Source of the DNA: Acidovorax sp. RAC01
GTDB lineage: Bacteria; Pseudomonadota; Gammaproteobacteria; Burkholderiales; Burkholderiaceae_C
Direction: 5' to 3'
Assembly (NCBI RefSeq): GCF_001714725.1
Contig: NZ_CP016447.1
Span: 2,557,001-2,621,000 of the forward strand
Length of the DNA: 64,000 nucleotides
Shown here one piece after another: positions 1 to 11,395 of this stretch (position 1 is its first letter; the number at the start of each line of letters is the position of its first letter). The position numbers and the translations under genes are program-made. The notes below the pieces were generated by a model, which made no database searches, was not told where the DNA came from, and saw only the letters and a program-made list of their open reading frames with translations.

Positions 1-200
1 CGCAGCGACTGGAGCAGATCGCGCGATGCGGCGTTCAGTGCATAGGCCCGTACATCCTGGTGGCCAGCCGATGCCGGATGTCCGGCCGTTCCCGGCGCCG
101 CGACCAGCGCAACCTTGCGTTTTTCGCGGGCCAGCAGGAGTGCCAGGGTCCGGCCCACGATGCCCGTGCCACGGATGCAGATGTCAAAGGGTTGCGCCAT
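1..200 (-). CDS. FAD-dependent monooxygenase, UbiH/UbiF type (N-terminal part, cut by window edge)
   Basis: Only the first 66 codons are present; the gene runs off the left edge. The translation opens with a Rossmann dinucleotide-binding fingerprint, GTGIVG at residues 11-16, followed by a hydrophobic helix. Near residue 49 comes DVRAYALNAASRDLL, which matches the conserved block after the FAD-binding segment of the ubiquinone-biosynthesis hydroxylases (UbiH, UbiF, UbiI). These flavoproteins hydroxylate the ring of ubiquinone precursors using NAD(P)H and oxygen. The start ATG was chosen because it lies just ahead of the beta-strand that begins the FAD fold. The gene is divergent from the MOSC gene. 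The exact family member cannot be decided from this fragment. Confidence 0.75.
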   Translation of the reverse strand, partial: MAQPFDICIRGTGIVGRTLALLLAREKRKVALVAAPGTAGHPASAGHQDVRAYALNAASRDLLQSL

Positions 201-324
201 GCCGTTGATTGTAGGAGCGCCACTGAGGCACCCCCGGAGTGCAGGGTTGTTCCCTGCGGGGCTGCACAATCGTGCCGGGTGTATCTCGTCAATTCCCTTC
301 TTTGCCATTTGCGGAGCATGCAGC

Positions 325-1197
325 GTGAGCAGCTTTAATCCCGAGTCCGACGTTTCCGGCACTATTGCCCGCCTGTTCGTGTATCCCGTCAAGTCGTGCG
401 CGGGTGTCGAGGTGCAGGAGGCACTGCTCACCGAAACCGGTCTGGATCTGGACAGGGCGTGGATGGTGGTTGACGCGCAGGGCGAGTTCGTCACCCAGCG
501 ATCACAACCGCGCATGGCACTGATACGGCCGCAGATCAGGACCAGCGAGGTGGTGTTGCGGGCTCCCGGCATGCTGGCGCTGCACCTGGGGCTGGACACG
601 GTCGAAGCGCCCGCGAGCGTCACCTTGTGGGGAGAGACGGTGCCCGCGTGGGACATGGGGGCGGTGGCGGCGCAGTGGTTCTCGGATTTTCTGGGGCAGC
701 CCTGCCGGCTGGTGCGGTTCGATCCCGAGTACCAGCGGCTGTCCAGCATGCGCTGGACGGGTGGTGTCGAGGCGCCCAACCAGTTTTCGGACGGGTTCCC
801 GGTGCTGGTGTGCAGTGAGGCGTCCCTGCAAGACCTCAACGCCCGGCTGGGAGCCCTCGGCCATGCAGCCGTGGGGATCGAGCGGTTTCGCCCCAACGTG
901 GTCCTTGCGGGCGGTGAGCCCCACGACGAGGATCGCCTGGACATGATCCGGCTGGACGCCGCCGACGCCGAGGTGCATCTGCAGCCGGTGAAGCCGTGTG
1001 CGCGCTGCCCCATTCCCGACGTGGACCCTGCCACCGGCGAAACCGGCACCGCAGTCGGCTCAACGCTGCGCACCTACCGGCAGGACAGGCGGCTTGACGG
1101 TGCAATCACTTTCGGCATGAACGCCATCGTGCGGCGGGGTGCTGGCAGCCTGCTGCGCGTCGGCCAGCGCTTTGCGGCCGACCTGCGGTTCGACTGA
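325..1197 (+). CDS. MOSC domain protein (YcbX-like, molybdenum cofactor sulfurase C-terminal family)
   Basis: A protein of 290 residues. The first part (about residues 8-120) resembles the MOSC N-terminal beta-barrel domain: it begins with IARLFVYPVKSCAG and continues with LDLDRAWMVVD. The second half resembles the MOSC domain, with PVKPCARCPIPDVDP near residue 222 and Cys225/Cys228. MOSC proteins carry sulfur or bind molybdenum cofactor in reductases that act on N-hydroxylated compounds; the substrate here is unknown. The reading frame is open further upstream, but the GTG at 325 is the likely start because a GGAG box at 313-316 sits 8 bases before it and the family N-terminus begins right after it. 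The gene stands alone and is divergent from the monooxygenase. Confidence 0.85.
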   Translation: MSSFNPESDVSGTIARLFVYPVKSCAGVEVQEALLTETGLDLDRAWMVVDAQGEFVTQRSQPRMALIRPQIRTSEVVLRAPGMLALHLGLDTVEAPASVTLWGETVPAWDMGAVAAQWFSDFLGQPCRLVRFDPEYQRLSSMRWTGGVEAPNQFSDGFPVLVCSEASLQDLNARLGALGHAAVGIERFRPNVVLAGGEPHDEDRLDMIRLDAADAEVHLQPVKPCARCPIPDVDPATGETGTAVGSTLRTYRQDRRLDGAITFGMNAIVRRGAGSLLRVGQRFAADLRFD

Positions 1198-1266
1198 AAC
1201 AGGGCGGCAGTTCACCGGGATTGCCGTGGCGATGGTGCAGGGCCCGTGCTCATCTCAGGCAGCCCC

Positions 1267-1272
1267 GTAAAA
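1267..1272 (+). promoter_or_regulatory. Candidate -10 element for ychF
   Basis: A TAAAAT hexamer lies about 37 bases upstream of the ychF ATG in a short gap after the MOSC gene. No convincing -35 element is visible, so this is a weak call. Confidence 0.3.
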
Positions 1273-1308
1273 TGCGCGGTTTGTCTCCGAACACCAGAAA
1301 GCCCTGCC

Positions 1309-2403
1309 ATGAGCCTCCAATGCGGCATCGTGGGCCTGCCCAATGTGGGCAAGTCCACTCTCTTCAACGCGCTGACCAAGGCCGGCATCGCCGCCGAAAA
1401 CTATCCTTTCTGCACCATTGAGCCCAACGTCGGGGTGGTCGAGGTGCCCGATCCGCGCCTGCAGCAGCTGGCGGACATCATCTCGCCCGAGCGCATCGTC
1501 CCCGCCATTGTCGAATTTGTGGACATCGCTGGCCTGGTGGCCGGTGCCAGCCAGGGCGAAGGCCTGGGCAACCAGTTTCTGGCGCACATCCGCGAAACGG
1601 ACGCCATCGTCAACGTGGTGCGCTGCTTTGAAGACGACAACGTAATCCACGTGGCGGGCCGTGTGGACCCGATCTCCGACATTGAAGTCATCCAGACCGA
1701 GCTGTGCCTGGCCGACATGGGTACGGTCGAGAAGGCGCTGAACCGCTACACCAAGGCCGCCAAGTCGGGCAACGACAAGGATGCTGCCAAGCTGGTGGCG
1801 CTGCTCACGCGCATCCAGGCAGCGCTCAATGAAGGCAAGCCGGCCCGCAGCGTTGACGTGACCAAGGAAGAGCAGCCCCTGCTCAAATCCCTGTGCCTCA
1901 TCACGGCCAAGCCCGCCATGTTTGTCGGCAACGTGAGCGAAGACGGCTTTGAGAACAACCCGTTCCTGGACCGCCTCAAGGAATACGCCGCCAGCCAGAA
2001 CGCCCCCGTGGTCGCCATCTGCGCCAAGATGGAAGCCGAGATGGCCGAGATGAGCGACGAAGACCGTGACATGTTTCTGGCCGAGATGGGCCAGACCGAA
2101 CCCGGCCTGGCCCGACTGATCCGCGGCGCCTTCAAGCTGCTGGGGCTGCAGACGTACTTCACCGCGGGCGTGAAGGAAGTTCGCGCCTGGACCATCCACA
2201 TCGGCGACACGGCGCCACAGGCCGCTGGCGTGATCCACGGCGACTTCGAGCGCGGCTTCATCCGTGCGCAGACCATCGCGTTCGATGATTTCATCGCCTA
2301 CAAGGGCGAGCAGGGTGCCAAGGATGCCGGCAAGATGCGCGCCGAAGGCAAGGAGTACATCGTCAAGGACGGCGATGTGCTGAACTTCCTGTTCAACGTC
2401 TGA
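1309..2403 (+). CDS. ychF: Redox-regulated ATPase YchF (Obg-related P-loop protein)
   Basis: At 364 residues this has the usual YchF length. The P-loop GLPNVGKST (residues 9-17) is followed by the switch region [18 protein letters not shown], characteristic of the family. The base-recognition motif reads NVSED instead of NKxD, which is why YchF prefers ATP to GTP. The C-terminus is a TGS domain ending in [11 protein letters not shown]. YchF associates with ribosomes and affects the stress response. The ATG at 1309 was preferred to upstream in-frame codons because the protein then starts [14 protein letters not shown], as in homologues. It is a single-gene unit followed by a 229-base gap before the next gene. 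Confidence 0.95.
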   Translation: MSLQCGIVGLPNVGKSTLFNALTKAGIAAENYPFCTIEPNVGVVEVPDPRLQQLADIISPERIVPAIVEFVDIAGLVAGASQGEGLGNQFLAHIRETDAIVNVVRCFEDDNVIHVAGRVDPISDIEVIQTELCLADMGTVEKALNRYTKAAKSGNDKDAAKLVALLTRIQAALNEGKPARSVDVTKEEQPLLKSLCLITAKPAMFVGNVSEDGFENNPFLDRLKEYAASQNAPVVAICAKMEAEMAEMSDEDRDMFLAEMGQTEPGLARLIRGAFKLLGLQTYFTAGVKEVRAWTIHIGDTAPQAAGVIHGDFERGFIRAQTIAFDDFIAYKGEQGAKDAGKMRAEGKEYIVKDGDVLNFLFNV

Positions 2404-2632
2404 CACGCTGATTCGCTCAGGGGAGCGGCGGCGGTGCAGAAGTGTGCCGTGTGTGCCCGTTCAGGCGTTGGGTTCGCGCCACCGAGGGCATCCCTACTGG
2501 TAAACACCGAGGGCTGCCCTGTAAGTCGTTCGTAAGATTCGAGCCCCGGACGCTGTTGCAATTGCTTGCAACTGGCGTCGCGCGGCGCAGCCCTCCCTTT
2601 TTTCGAATCACTACGGCTTTGGCCCGCCTCTC

Positions 2633-3877
2633 ATGCTGTTTGGACGCAAGCCCTCGTTTTCGGCCACCGATGCATTTCCCTTGTCGGACGCTGTCATGGA
2701 GTTCGACGACTCTTCGGCAGGATCGCGGCCCGGGCGTCGCGCCCTTGATGGATTCGGGGTCAGGGCGCAGCGCAACTTGCGCCACGAGTGGGTTGCTGCG
2801 CTTTCCATGCTGGTGCTGTACAGCGCCGGCGTCGCCGGGTTGGTGTTGATCGGGGTTGCGGATGCGGCGCTCCTGATGCGCGTGGGGCTGACGTCCGCTG
2901 CGGGGTGTGTGGTCTTTCTGCTGCTCATGCGCACCGCCCGGTTTCAGAACATGCGGCATCGCCACCTCAGGCTCTTCGTGGTGGCGCTCCTGGCGGGGGG
3001 CATGCTGGGCGTGGTCTATGCAGCGCCGGTCTCGCAGATTCTTTTGGGGCCTTTTGCCTTTCTGGCGTTGAGCTTCGGGGTGTTCACCATTCCCCGGCGT
3101 CTTCTGCTGTGGTTTTGTGCGCTGTTTCTTACGGCGTACGCACTGATCATCGCTGCGCACTATGTGGAGCGTACCGACACTGCATTGCTGCGACTGGAGG
3201 CTATCCACTGGATGGCGCTGGCCTTTTCGTTGCCCGCATTCATTTTGTTGATGGGCAAGGTGCAGCGTCTGTATCGAAGCCTCTACCAGGCCAGCCGCAA
3301 GATCAAGAACATCCAGGAAGACGCCAAGCGCGACACCCTGGTCGGTTGCTTCAACCGCCGTTATGTGCTCGCAGCGCTTGAAGAGCAAAAACAGCTGGCC
3401 GATGAGACAGGCATTCCGCTTTGCATGGCCGTGCTCGATCTGGATCACTTCAAGCGGATCAACGACGACCTGGGTCATCTTGGTGGCGACGAGGTGCTGA
3501 GGACTTTCTCCCGCATTGCGCAGCAAGGTGTGCGTGGCGGTGATGTCTTCGGGCGGTATGGTGGCGAGGAGTTTCTGCTCATCTTCCCGGGTACGTCGCT
3601 GCTCCCCGCGCTCAACACCTGCGAGCGCATCCGGGCGCAGGTCGAGAACCACGCATGGAGCGCACTGTTGCGCGGGCGTGTGACCGTGTCCATTGGCGTG
3701 ACCCAGTACGTGCTGGGTGAGTCGATGCTGGAGTTTTTCTCGCGCGCGGACACGGCCATGTACATGGCCAAGGAGGGTGGCCGCAACCAGGTGGTGGTCG
3801 AAGAGCCTGTGGTCAGGGGGGATTCACTGACACGGGATTCCGGGGCCGACTCGGGCTTTTCGCCCGCCCCGACCTGA
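2633..3877 (+). CDS. Membrane-bound diguanylate cyclase (GGDEF protein)
   Basis: A 414-residue protein with about six hydrophobic segments between residues 58 and 215, then a cytoplasmic GGDEF domain. The active-site loop is GGEEF at residues 310-314. A product-inhibition I-site, RGGD (residues 301-304), lies five residues upstream, the canonical spacing. DLDHFKRINDDLGH provides the metal-binding Asp and substrate contacts. It should therefore make cyclic di-GMP from two GTP and be feedback-inhibited. The input is unknown, because the membrane part matches no sensor domain I can name. The gene stands alone. Cyclic di-GMP often controls pili, but the nearby pil genes are not linked to it by any sequence evidence. 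Confidence 0.92.
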   Translation: MLFGRKPSFSATDAFPLSDAVMEFDDSSAGSRPGRRALDGFGVRAQRNLRHEWVAALSMLVLYSAGVAGLVLIGVADAALLMRVGLTSAAGCVVFLLLMRTARFQNMRHRHLRLFVVALLAGGMLGVVYAAPVSQILLGPFAFLALSFGVFTIPRRLLLWFCALFLTAYALIIAAHYVERTDTALLRLEAIHWMALAFSLPAFILLMGKVQRLYRSLYQASRKIKNIQEDAKRDTLVGCFNRRYVLAALEEQKQLADETGIPLCMAVLDLDHFKRINDDLGHLGGDEVLRTFSRIAQQGVRGGDVFGRYGGEEFLLIFPGTSLLPALNTCERIRAQVENHAWSALLRGRVTVSIGVTQYVLGESMLEFFSRADTAMYMAKEGGRNQVVVEEPVVRGDSLTRDSGADSGFSPAPT

Positions 3878-3908
3878 CTGGCCGATCAAGACCCGGCGGC
3901 GGGGGCTT

Positions 3909-4391
3909 TCAGAGCCCGTACTGCCCGGGCATGAAATGCAGCAGCGCGCTCGTCATCACCAGGTAGCGGAAGAACTTGCCCACAGCCATGTAGGCCAGGC
4001 AGGGCCAGAACGGCAGCTTGAGCCAGCCGGCCACGGCACACAGCGGGTCGCCCACCACCGGGAGCCAGCTCAGCAGGCAGGCGCGGGGGCCGAACCGCCG
4101 CAGCCACGCCAATGACCTCCCATCGTTGCTGTAGCCCCGCGCGCGGTTTACCACCTTGTGCGCACCCAGGCCCATCCACCAGCTCACGCCTCCGCCCAGC
4201 GTATTGGCCACCGTTGCCACCAGGATGGCGGGCCAGAACATCTCGGGATTGAGCTTGATGAGGCCGAACACCGCGGGTTCGGAGCCTAGCGGCAGCAGCG
4301 TGGCCGACACGAACGCGACGACGAACACGGTGCTCAGCCCGAACTGGGGCAGCGCGAGCCACGACAACAACTGGTGCATCCAGATTTCCAT
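3909..4391 (-). CDS. YqaA/DedA-like inner-membrane protein
   Basis: A 160-residue membrane protein with four or five hydrophobic stretches. The central part, LLPLGSEPAVFGLIKLNPE followed by VATVANTLGGGVSWWMG, and the later RFGPRACLLSWLPVVGDPLC are hallmarks of the YqaA group of the DedA/SNARE-associated superfamily. Members are thought to move or flip lipids, but this subgroup has no proven substrate. The start MEIWMHQ was chosen because the longer upstream reading is Pro/His-rich and unlike the family; there is no strong ribosome-binding site before it. The gene is convergent with the diguanylate cyclase and divergent from the secreted VanX-like gene. Confidence 0.85.
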   Translation of the reverse strand: MEIWMHQLLSWLALPQFGLSTVFVVAFVSATLLPLGSEPAVFGLIKLNPEMFWPAILVATVANTLGGGVSWWMGLGAHKVVNRARGYSNDGRSLAWLRRFGPRACLLSWLPVVGDPLCAVAGWLKLPFWPCLAYMAVGKFFRYLVMTSALLHFMPGQYGL

Positions 4392-4555
4392 GGCCCGAGT
4401 GTAGAAGGCTGCCTGCCTTAACCGGGCACACGGTGGTGGCGTCCTACAGGGGTGCGAGGCGTCAGCGCATGGCCCCGGTGGCCCGTGGTTCCTATGGTGG
4501 AGCTGTGACGGTGCTGGCGTTGGGCCGGCAGTCACCCCATCTGCCGGAGGCCTTC

Positions 4556-5101
4556 ATGAACCTGCCATGCCGAACCTTTCTCAGCCAGGGGGCCGGCCAC
4601 CGCGCGGCCGTCGCAGGCGCTTTGCTTGTTGCCTGCACGCTGATGCCCGCCGGGCCGGCGCGTGCAGCGGCGCTGGACGATGCGGTGGCGCCCGGCGTTC
4701 CCACCTTCGACGCAGGCTGCGCGCCAACGGCAGCGACGCGCGAGTCCCTGGGCCGGATTGCGCAGGAGCTTCGGGGCCAGGGAATGGCATTGGAGGCCAC
4801 ATGCCAGCCGGGTGCCGCAGGCTGGGTGGTGAAGGTGCGCGTGGTGGACGGCACGCGTGCAGCGCGCACCGTGCGCGGGCCGCTGGCTGACGGGCACGAG
4901 GTGGACATGGGCACCCCTGCCGGTGTGGCGCAGGCCCAGGCGCAGGTGGCCTCGGGTCTTTCGCCCGACGTGCAACACAACCGCCAGTGGCTGCGCGGGC
5001 TGATGGCGCGCCACCAGTTCGATGGCATGCCACGCGCGTGGTGGCTGTTTGCCGAGCGCGGCACAGGCAAGGCGGGCGCCCGCCAGATCGCGGCGCGCTG
5101 A
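4556..5101 (+). CDS. Secreted VanX-like (M15 family) protein lacking catalytic residues
   Basis: A 181-residue protein with a signal peptide ending near ARA at residues 35-37. The C-terminal half follows the layout of D-Ala-D-Ala dipeptidases of the VanX/DdpX type: a DMGTP block (117-121), then HNRQWLRGLM (141-150), then PRAWWLFAER. In active enzymes the last block reads EWWHF, supplying the catalytic Glu and a zinc His; here both are replaced (Ala161, Leu164). The upstream HxxGxAxD zinc motif is also not recognisable. This suggests a non-catalytic periplasmic protein, perhaps peptidoglycan-binding. The start is firm because a GGAGG box lies five bases before the ATG. The family assignment is by eye and uncertain. 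Confidence 0.6.
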   Translation: MNLPCRTFLSQGAGHRAAVAGALLVACTLMPAGPARAAALDDAVAPGVPTFDAGCAPTAATRESLGRIAQELRGQGMALEATCQPGAAGWVVKVRVVDGTRAARTVRGPLADGHEVDMGTPAGVAQAQAQVASGLSPDVQHNRQWLRGLMARHQFDGMPRAWWLFAERGTGKAGARQIAAR

Positions 5102-5234
5102 TCACTGCGCGAGGGCCTCGGCTCGCAGGGCCTGATCCGATCGCGCTCCATCAGGCATTCCGGCGCCCCGCTGCGCTCATCGCCCGCACTTTTCACGGGG
5201 GCTGCGCATTTCATTTGCTGAAATTTTGAGCAGG

Positions 5235-5240
5235 TACAAT
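5235..5240 (+). promoter_or_regulatory. Candidate -10 element of the dusB-fis operon
   Basis: TACAAT lies 51 bases before the dusB ATG, in an AT-richer patch (5213-5240) that contrasts with the GC-rich surroundings. The -35 region is poor, which would be in line with growth-rate-controlled fis operons in other bacteria, but that is inference. Confidence 0.35.
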
Positions 5241-5290
5241 CCTGCCTCCTTTTTCAGCATCTGCTGACCTTCCCCGCGCACTCCCACACC

Positions 5291-6337
5291 ATGCACATCG
5301 GCCATATCCCCTTGGCGAACCGGCTGTTCGTCGCCCCGATGGCGGGCGTGACGGACCGCCCCTTTCGCCAGCTGTGCAAGTCGCTGGGTGCGGGGTACGC
5401 CGTGAGCGAGATGGTCACGTCGCGCAAGGACCTGTGGAACAGCCTCAAGACCTCGCGCCGGGCCAACCACGACGGCGAGCCCGGCCCCATTGCCGTGCAG
5501 ATTGCCGGCACCGAGGCGCAGATGATGGCCGAGGCCGCTGTCTACAACGTGGAGCGCGGCGCGCAGATCATCGACATCAACATGGGCTGCCCGGCCAAGA
5601 AGGTGTGCAACAAATGGGCGGGTTCCGCCCTGATGCAAAACGAGGCGCTGGCGGTGGAGATTGCTGCGGCGGTGGTCGAGGCCTGCACACCCTTCAACGT
5701 GCCCGTCACGCTGAAGATGCGCACCGGCTGGTGCCAGCAGCACAAGAATGCGGTGGCGCTGGCGCGGCAGTTTGAAGCCGTGGGCATCCAGATGCTGACG
5801 GTGCATGGCCGCACGCGCGAGCAGGGCTATAAGGGCCGGGCCGAGTACGACACCATCGCCGCCGTGAAAGCTGCGGTCAGCGTGCCCGTGGTGGCCAATG
5901 GCGACATCACATCGCCCGAAAAGGCGCGCGATGTGCTGGCGGCCACCGGTGCCGACGCCATCATGATCGGCCGCGCCGCCCAGGGCCGGCCGTGGATCTT
6001 TCGCGAGATCGGCCACTTCCTGGCCACGGGCGAGCACCTTGCGCCGCCGCTGGTGGCCGAGGTGCGCCGCCTGCTGCTGGACCATCTGCACGACCACTAC
6101 AGCCTTTACGGCGAGCTGACCGGCTTGCGCAGCGCACGCAAGCACATTGCGTGGTACCTGCGCGCACTGCCCGGCGGCGAGGCCTTCCGGCAACACATCA
6201 ACACGATCGAAGACGCTGCCGCGCAATGGCAGGCAGTGGCGGACCATCTGGACGCCCTGGGCCAGCAGATGGACCGGCTGCCCGCTGCCACCGGCATCGA
6301 GGCGGACACACAAGAACAAGAGGGAATGGCTGCATGA
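5291..6337 (+). CDS. dusB: tRNA-dihydrouridine synthase DusB
   Basis: A 348-residue TIM-barrel flavoenzyme that reduces uridines in tRNA to dihydrouridine with NADPH. The N-terminal FMN-binding block VAPMAGVTDRPFR (residues 14-26) is complete. The catalytic Cys106 sits in NMGCPAKKVCNKWAGSAL, and the phosphate-binding GADAIMIGRAAQGRPW is present. The gene overlaps fis by four bases (ATGA), so the pair is translationally coupled. The dusB-fis order is conserved in many proteobacteria, where DusB production is tied to Fis. Confidence 0.96.
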   Translation: MHIGHIPLANRLFVAPMAGVTDRPFRQLCKSLGAGYAVSEMVTSRKDLWNSLKTSRRANHDGEPGPIAVQIAGTEAQMMAEAAVYNVERGAQIIDINMGCPAKKVCNKWAGSALMQNEALAVEIAAAVVEACTPFNVPVTLKMRTGWCQQHKNAVALARQFEAVGIQMLTVHGRTREQGYKGRAEYDTIAAVKAAVSVPVVANGDITSPEKARDVLAATGADAIMIGRAAQGRPWIFREIGHFLATGEHLAPPLVAEVRRLLLDHLHDHYSLYGELTGLRSARKHIAWYLRALPGGEAFRQHINTIEDAAAQWQAVADHLDALGQQMDRLPAATGIEADTQEQEGMAA

Positions 6338-6567
6338 GCAAGAAAAACATCGAAGAGTGCGTGCGGGAAAGCCTGCAGAGCTACTTTCGCGATCTGGGCG
6401 GCGAGACGCCTGATGGCATGTACGACATGCTGGTGCGCGTGGTCGAAAAGCCGCTGCTGGAAGTGGTGATGAGCCACGCCGACAACAACCAGTCGCGCGC
6501 GGCAGAGTGGCTGGGCCTGAACCGCAACACGCTGCGCAAGAAGCTGGTGGAGCACAAGCTGCTCTGA
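6334..6567 (+). CDS. fis: DNA-binding protein Fis
   Basis: A 77-residue Fis-family protein. The C-terminal helix-turn-helix, SRAAEWLGLNRNTLRKKL, is the classic Fis motif that bends DNA and binds degenerate 15-bp sites. The N-terminal part is shorter than in enteric Fis, as is normal in beta-proteobacteria. Fis acts as a nucleoid protein and as an activator of rRNA and tRNA genes. Its ATG overlaps the dusB stop codon, so the two genes are co-transcribed and probably translationally coupled. Confidence 0.95.
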   Translation: MSKKNIEECVRESLQSYFRDLGGETPDGMYDMLVRVVEKPLLEVVMSHADNNQSRAAEWLGLNRNTLRKKLVEHKLL

Positions 6568-6580
6568 ACGCCCTGTTGGC

Positions 6581-6650
6581 TTTTATTATCAATTTTGATA
6601 GCAGCTTGACCAATCAATACAAGCGCTAGAGCCCGTTTTCAATCAAAAAG
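6581..6650 (-). repeat. Intergenic repeat family, copy 1
   Basis: About 70 bases between fis and purH. Read on the minus strand it contains GGCTCTAGCGCTTG followed by GCTGCTATCAAAATTGATA, aligning with the copy before pyrC. It covers most of the gap, including the likely purH leader. Confidence 0.75.
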
Positions 6651-6664
6651 ACTGCAAGAACCCC

Positions 6665-8266
6665 ATGAACGCACTCATCTCCGTCTCCGACAAGACCGGC
6701 ATCGTTGACTTTGCCAAAGCCCTGCACGCGCTGGGCATCAGGCTGTTGTCCACCGGTGGCACCGCGCAGCTGCTGGCAAAGGAGGGCCTGCCCGTGACCG
6801 AGGTGGCCGAAGTCACGCAGTTCCCCGAAATGCTGGACGGCCGCGTGAAGACCCTGCACCCCAAAGTGCACGGCGGCCTGCTGGCCCGCCGCGAGCTGCC
6901 CGCCCACATGGCGGCGCTGAAGGAACACGGCATCGACACCATCGATCTGCTGGTGGTCAACCTCTACCCCTTTGAAGCCACCGTGGCCAAGGCCGGTTGC
7001 ACGCTGGCCGACGCCATCGAGAACATCGACATCGGCGGCCCCGCCATGGTGCGCAGCGCCGCCAAGAACTGGAAGGACGTGGGCGTGATCACCTCGGCCG
7101 ACCAGTACGAGGCCGTGCTGGCCGAGCTGAAGGCGGGCGGCAAGCTCTCCGACAAACTGCGCTTCGCGCTGTCGGTGGCGGCGTTCAACCGCATCGCGCA
7201 GTACGACGGCGCCATCAGCGACTACCTCTCGTCCGTCACCTTCGACGAAACCAAGCTGTCGGAAGCCTATGTGCCCGAGCGCACGCAGTTCCCCGGCCAG
7301 AGCAACGGCATCTTCACCAAGGTGCAAGACCTGCGCTACGGCGAAAACAGCCACCAGCAGGCGGCGCTGTACCGCGACCTGCACCCCGCTCCCGGCTCGC
7401 TGGTCACGGGCGTGCAGCTGCAGGGCAAGGAACTCTCCTACAACAACATTGCCGACGCCGATGCCGCGTGGGAATGCGTCAAGAGCTTTGACGCCGCGGC
7501 CTGCGTCATCGTCAAGCACGCCAACCCCTGCGGCGTGGCCGTGGGCCTGGACGCGCTGGACAGCTACAGCAAGGCTTTCCAGACCGACCCCACCAGCGCG
7601 TTCGGCGGCATCATCGCCTTCAACCGCCCGGTCGATGGCGCTGCTGCTGCCCAGGTCAGCAAGCAGTTTGTGGAAGTGCTGATGGCCCCCGACTTCACGC
7701 CGGAAGCGCTGGAGATCTTCAAGGCCAAGGCCAACGTGCGCCTGCTCAAGATTGCGCTGCCGGCCCACGGCGGCACCACGCACTGGAGCCGCGGCCGCAA
7801 CGCCATGGATGCCAAGCGCATCGGCTCGGGCCTGCTGCTGCAGACGGCCGACAACCACGAGCTGTCGCTCATCGACCTGAAGGTGGTGACGAAGAAGCAG
7901 CCCACGCTGGAAGAAATGGAAGACCTGCTGTTCGCCTGGAAGGTGGCCAAGTACGTCAAGAGCAACGCCATCGTCTTCTGCAAGGGCGGGATGACCATGG
8001 GCGTGGGCGCGGGGCAGATGAGCCGCCTCGACTCGGCCCGTATCGCCAGCATCAAGGCCAGCCACGCCAACCTGTCGCTGCAGGGCACCGTGGTGGCCAG
8101 CGACGCATTCTTCCCCTTCCGTGACGGGCTCGATGTGGTGGTCGATGCAGGCGCTACCTGCGTGATCCAGCCCGGTGGTTCGATGCGCGACAACGAGGTG
8201 ATTGATGCCGCCAACGAGCGCGGCGTGGCCATGGTGTTCAGCGGCGTGCGCCACTTCCGCCACTGA
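6665..8266 (+). CDS. purH: Bifunctional AICAR formyltransferase / IMP cyclohydrolase PurH
   Basis: A 533-residue enzyme for the last two steps of purine synthesis: it formylates AICAR with 10-formyl-tetrahydrofolate and then closes the ring to IMP. The N-terminal cyclohydrolase domain begins [18 protein letters not shown] and contains the STGGTAQLL loop. The C-terminal transformylase domain has the KHANPCGVA motif with its essential Lys-His, and the [14 protein letters not shown] block near the end. The length is typical. It has a gap with a repeat element in front, so it is probably transcribed separately from dusB-fis. The cytochrome gene follows 46 bases later and may be read through. Confidence 0.96.
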   Translation: MNALISVSDKTGIVDFAKALHALGIRLLSTGGTAQLLAKEGLPVTEVAEVTQFPEMLDGRVKTLHPKVHGGLLARRELPAHMAALKEHGIDTIDLLVVNLYPFEATVAKAGCTLADAIENIDIGGPAMVRSAAKNWKDVGVITSADQYEAVLAELKAGGKLSDKLRFALSVAAFNRIAQYDGAISDYLSSVTFDETKLSEAYVPERTQFPGQSNGIFTKVQDLRYGENSHQQAALYRDLHPAPGSLVTGVQLQGKELSYNNIADADAAWECVKSFDAAACVIVKHANPCGVAVGLDALDSYSKAFQTDPTSAFGGIIAFNRPVDGAAAAQVSKQFVEVLMAPDFTPEALEIFKAKANVRLLKIALPAHGGTTHWSRGRNAMDAKRIGSGLLLQTADNHELSLIDLKVVTKKQPTLEEMEDLLFAWKVAKYVKSNAIVFCKGGMTMGVGAGQMSRLDSARIASIKASHANLSLQGTVVASDAFFPFRDGLDVVVDAGATCVIQPGGSMRDNEVIDAANERGVAMVFSGVRHFRH

Positions 8267-8312
8267 TTGCCACCAGTCGCCCCCATCCCGCCCGCCCTCC
8301 TGATCGCCCGCC

Positions 8313-8786
8313 ATGCCACCTGACGACGAAACGCCCCCCAAGCGCCCCTGGTGGGTGGCCTGGGCCCTGATCGCCGTGATGGCGCTGGCGGTGCTGGGCA
8401 TGCTCAACCTGGGCTGGCGCATGCTGCCCGCCGCAGTGCGCGGCGCCGATGCAGGTGCCGCCAGCGCAGCCCAGGCTTCCACTGCGGCCATGCCCGGCCG
8501 CGTGGCGGTAGAGGGCGGCGACTGCCTGCGCTGCCACGGCATGGACCGCAACTACGTGGGTCCGTCGTTCCGGCAGATTGCACAGCGGTACGGCGCACGC
8601 GCCGACGCGGTCGACTACCTGGCGCGCAAGATCCGCGAGGGCGGTGTGGGCGAATGGGGGCGCACCGTGATGCCCCGCCAGCCGCACGTGTCGCAGGCGC
8701 AGGCCCTCGACATGGCGCAGTGGCTGCTGTCGCTGGCACCAGCCGATGCTGCGCCTTGGCCCCCAAGCCCAGGCGCGTCCCGCTAG
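8313..8786 (+). CDS. Membrane-anchored c-type cytochrome
   Basis: A 157-residue protein with an uncleaved N-terminal membrane anchor (about residues 13-35) and one periplasmic class I cytochrome c domain. The haem site is CLRCH at residues 71-75, and the probable distal ligand is Met120 in RTVMPRQPH, a typical spacing. It should carry electrons in the periplasm to an oxidase or reductase. The partner is not evident, because the neighbours are purH and the aromatic monooxygenase pobA. The C-terminus is rich in Ala and Pro. Confidence 0.88.
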   Translation: MPPDDETPPKRPWWVAWALIAVMALAVLGMLNLGWRMLPAAVRGADAGAASAAQASTAAMPGRVAVEGGDCLRCHGMDRNYVGPSFRQIAQRYGARADAVDYLARKIREGGVGEWGRTVMPRQPHVSQAQALDMAQWLLSLAPADAAPWPPSPGASR

Positions 8787-8871
8787 AACGGGTGCCCGAG
8801 GCTCCGGGTCGCCGTGCGGCGGCACGGACGTGGGTAGCGATCCTTTTTTTTGAAGCCTTTTGGGCTACTGT

Positions 8872-8917
8872 GGCTTGACCTGTAAGGTTCTATAGCTATT
8901 GTTTAAATAGCATTTTT
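8872..8917 (+). repeat. Intergenic repeat family, copy 2 (partial)
   Basis: A shortened copy in the gap between the cytochrome gene and pobA. The recognisable core is ATAGCTATTGTTTAAATAGC; the CTAGCGC half is degraded. It lies between the convergent ends of the two genes. Confidence 0.55.
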
Positions 8918-9001
8918 CCCTTGCGTGTTGCACCAACAGCCACGCCCAGGCCCCCACAGTGGCCGTGTGGCCTGGGGCGCGCCTGCACCGGGTGGCGCCG
9001 T

Positions 9002-11307
<2,306 letters not shown>

Positions 11308-11324
11308 GACAACAACCCGTGGAA

Positions 11325-11395
11325 TTTCAGGTCAAAACAGGCTGTAGGGCTTGCTCTAAAAGAACTGATAGCTCTCATTTCGATAGCGTTTTAAA
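11325..11395 (+). repeat. Intergenic repeat family, copy 3 (overlaps the hemL 3' end)
   Basis: Contains CAGGTCAAAACAGGCTGTAG, then CTGATAGCTCTCATTTCGAT and AGCG. It fills the gap between the convergent IclR gene and hemL. Its right part is coding: the last codons and stop of hemL (T-L-S-K-stop) lie inside it. Confidence 0.65.

Noticed and set aside
1255..2406. Long frame antisense to ychF
   Set aside because: High GC content leaves the opposite strand open; the translation shows no family features, while the sense frame is a complete YchF.
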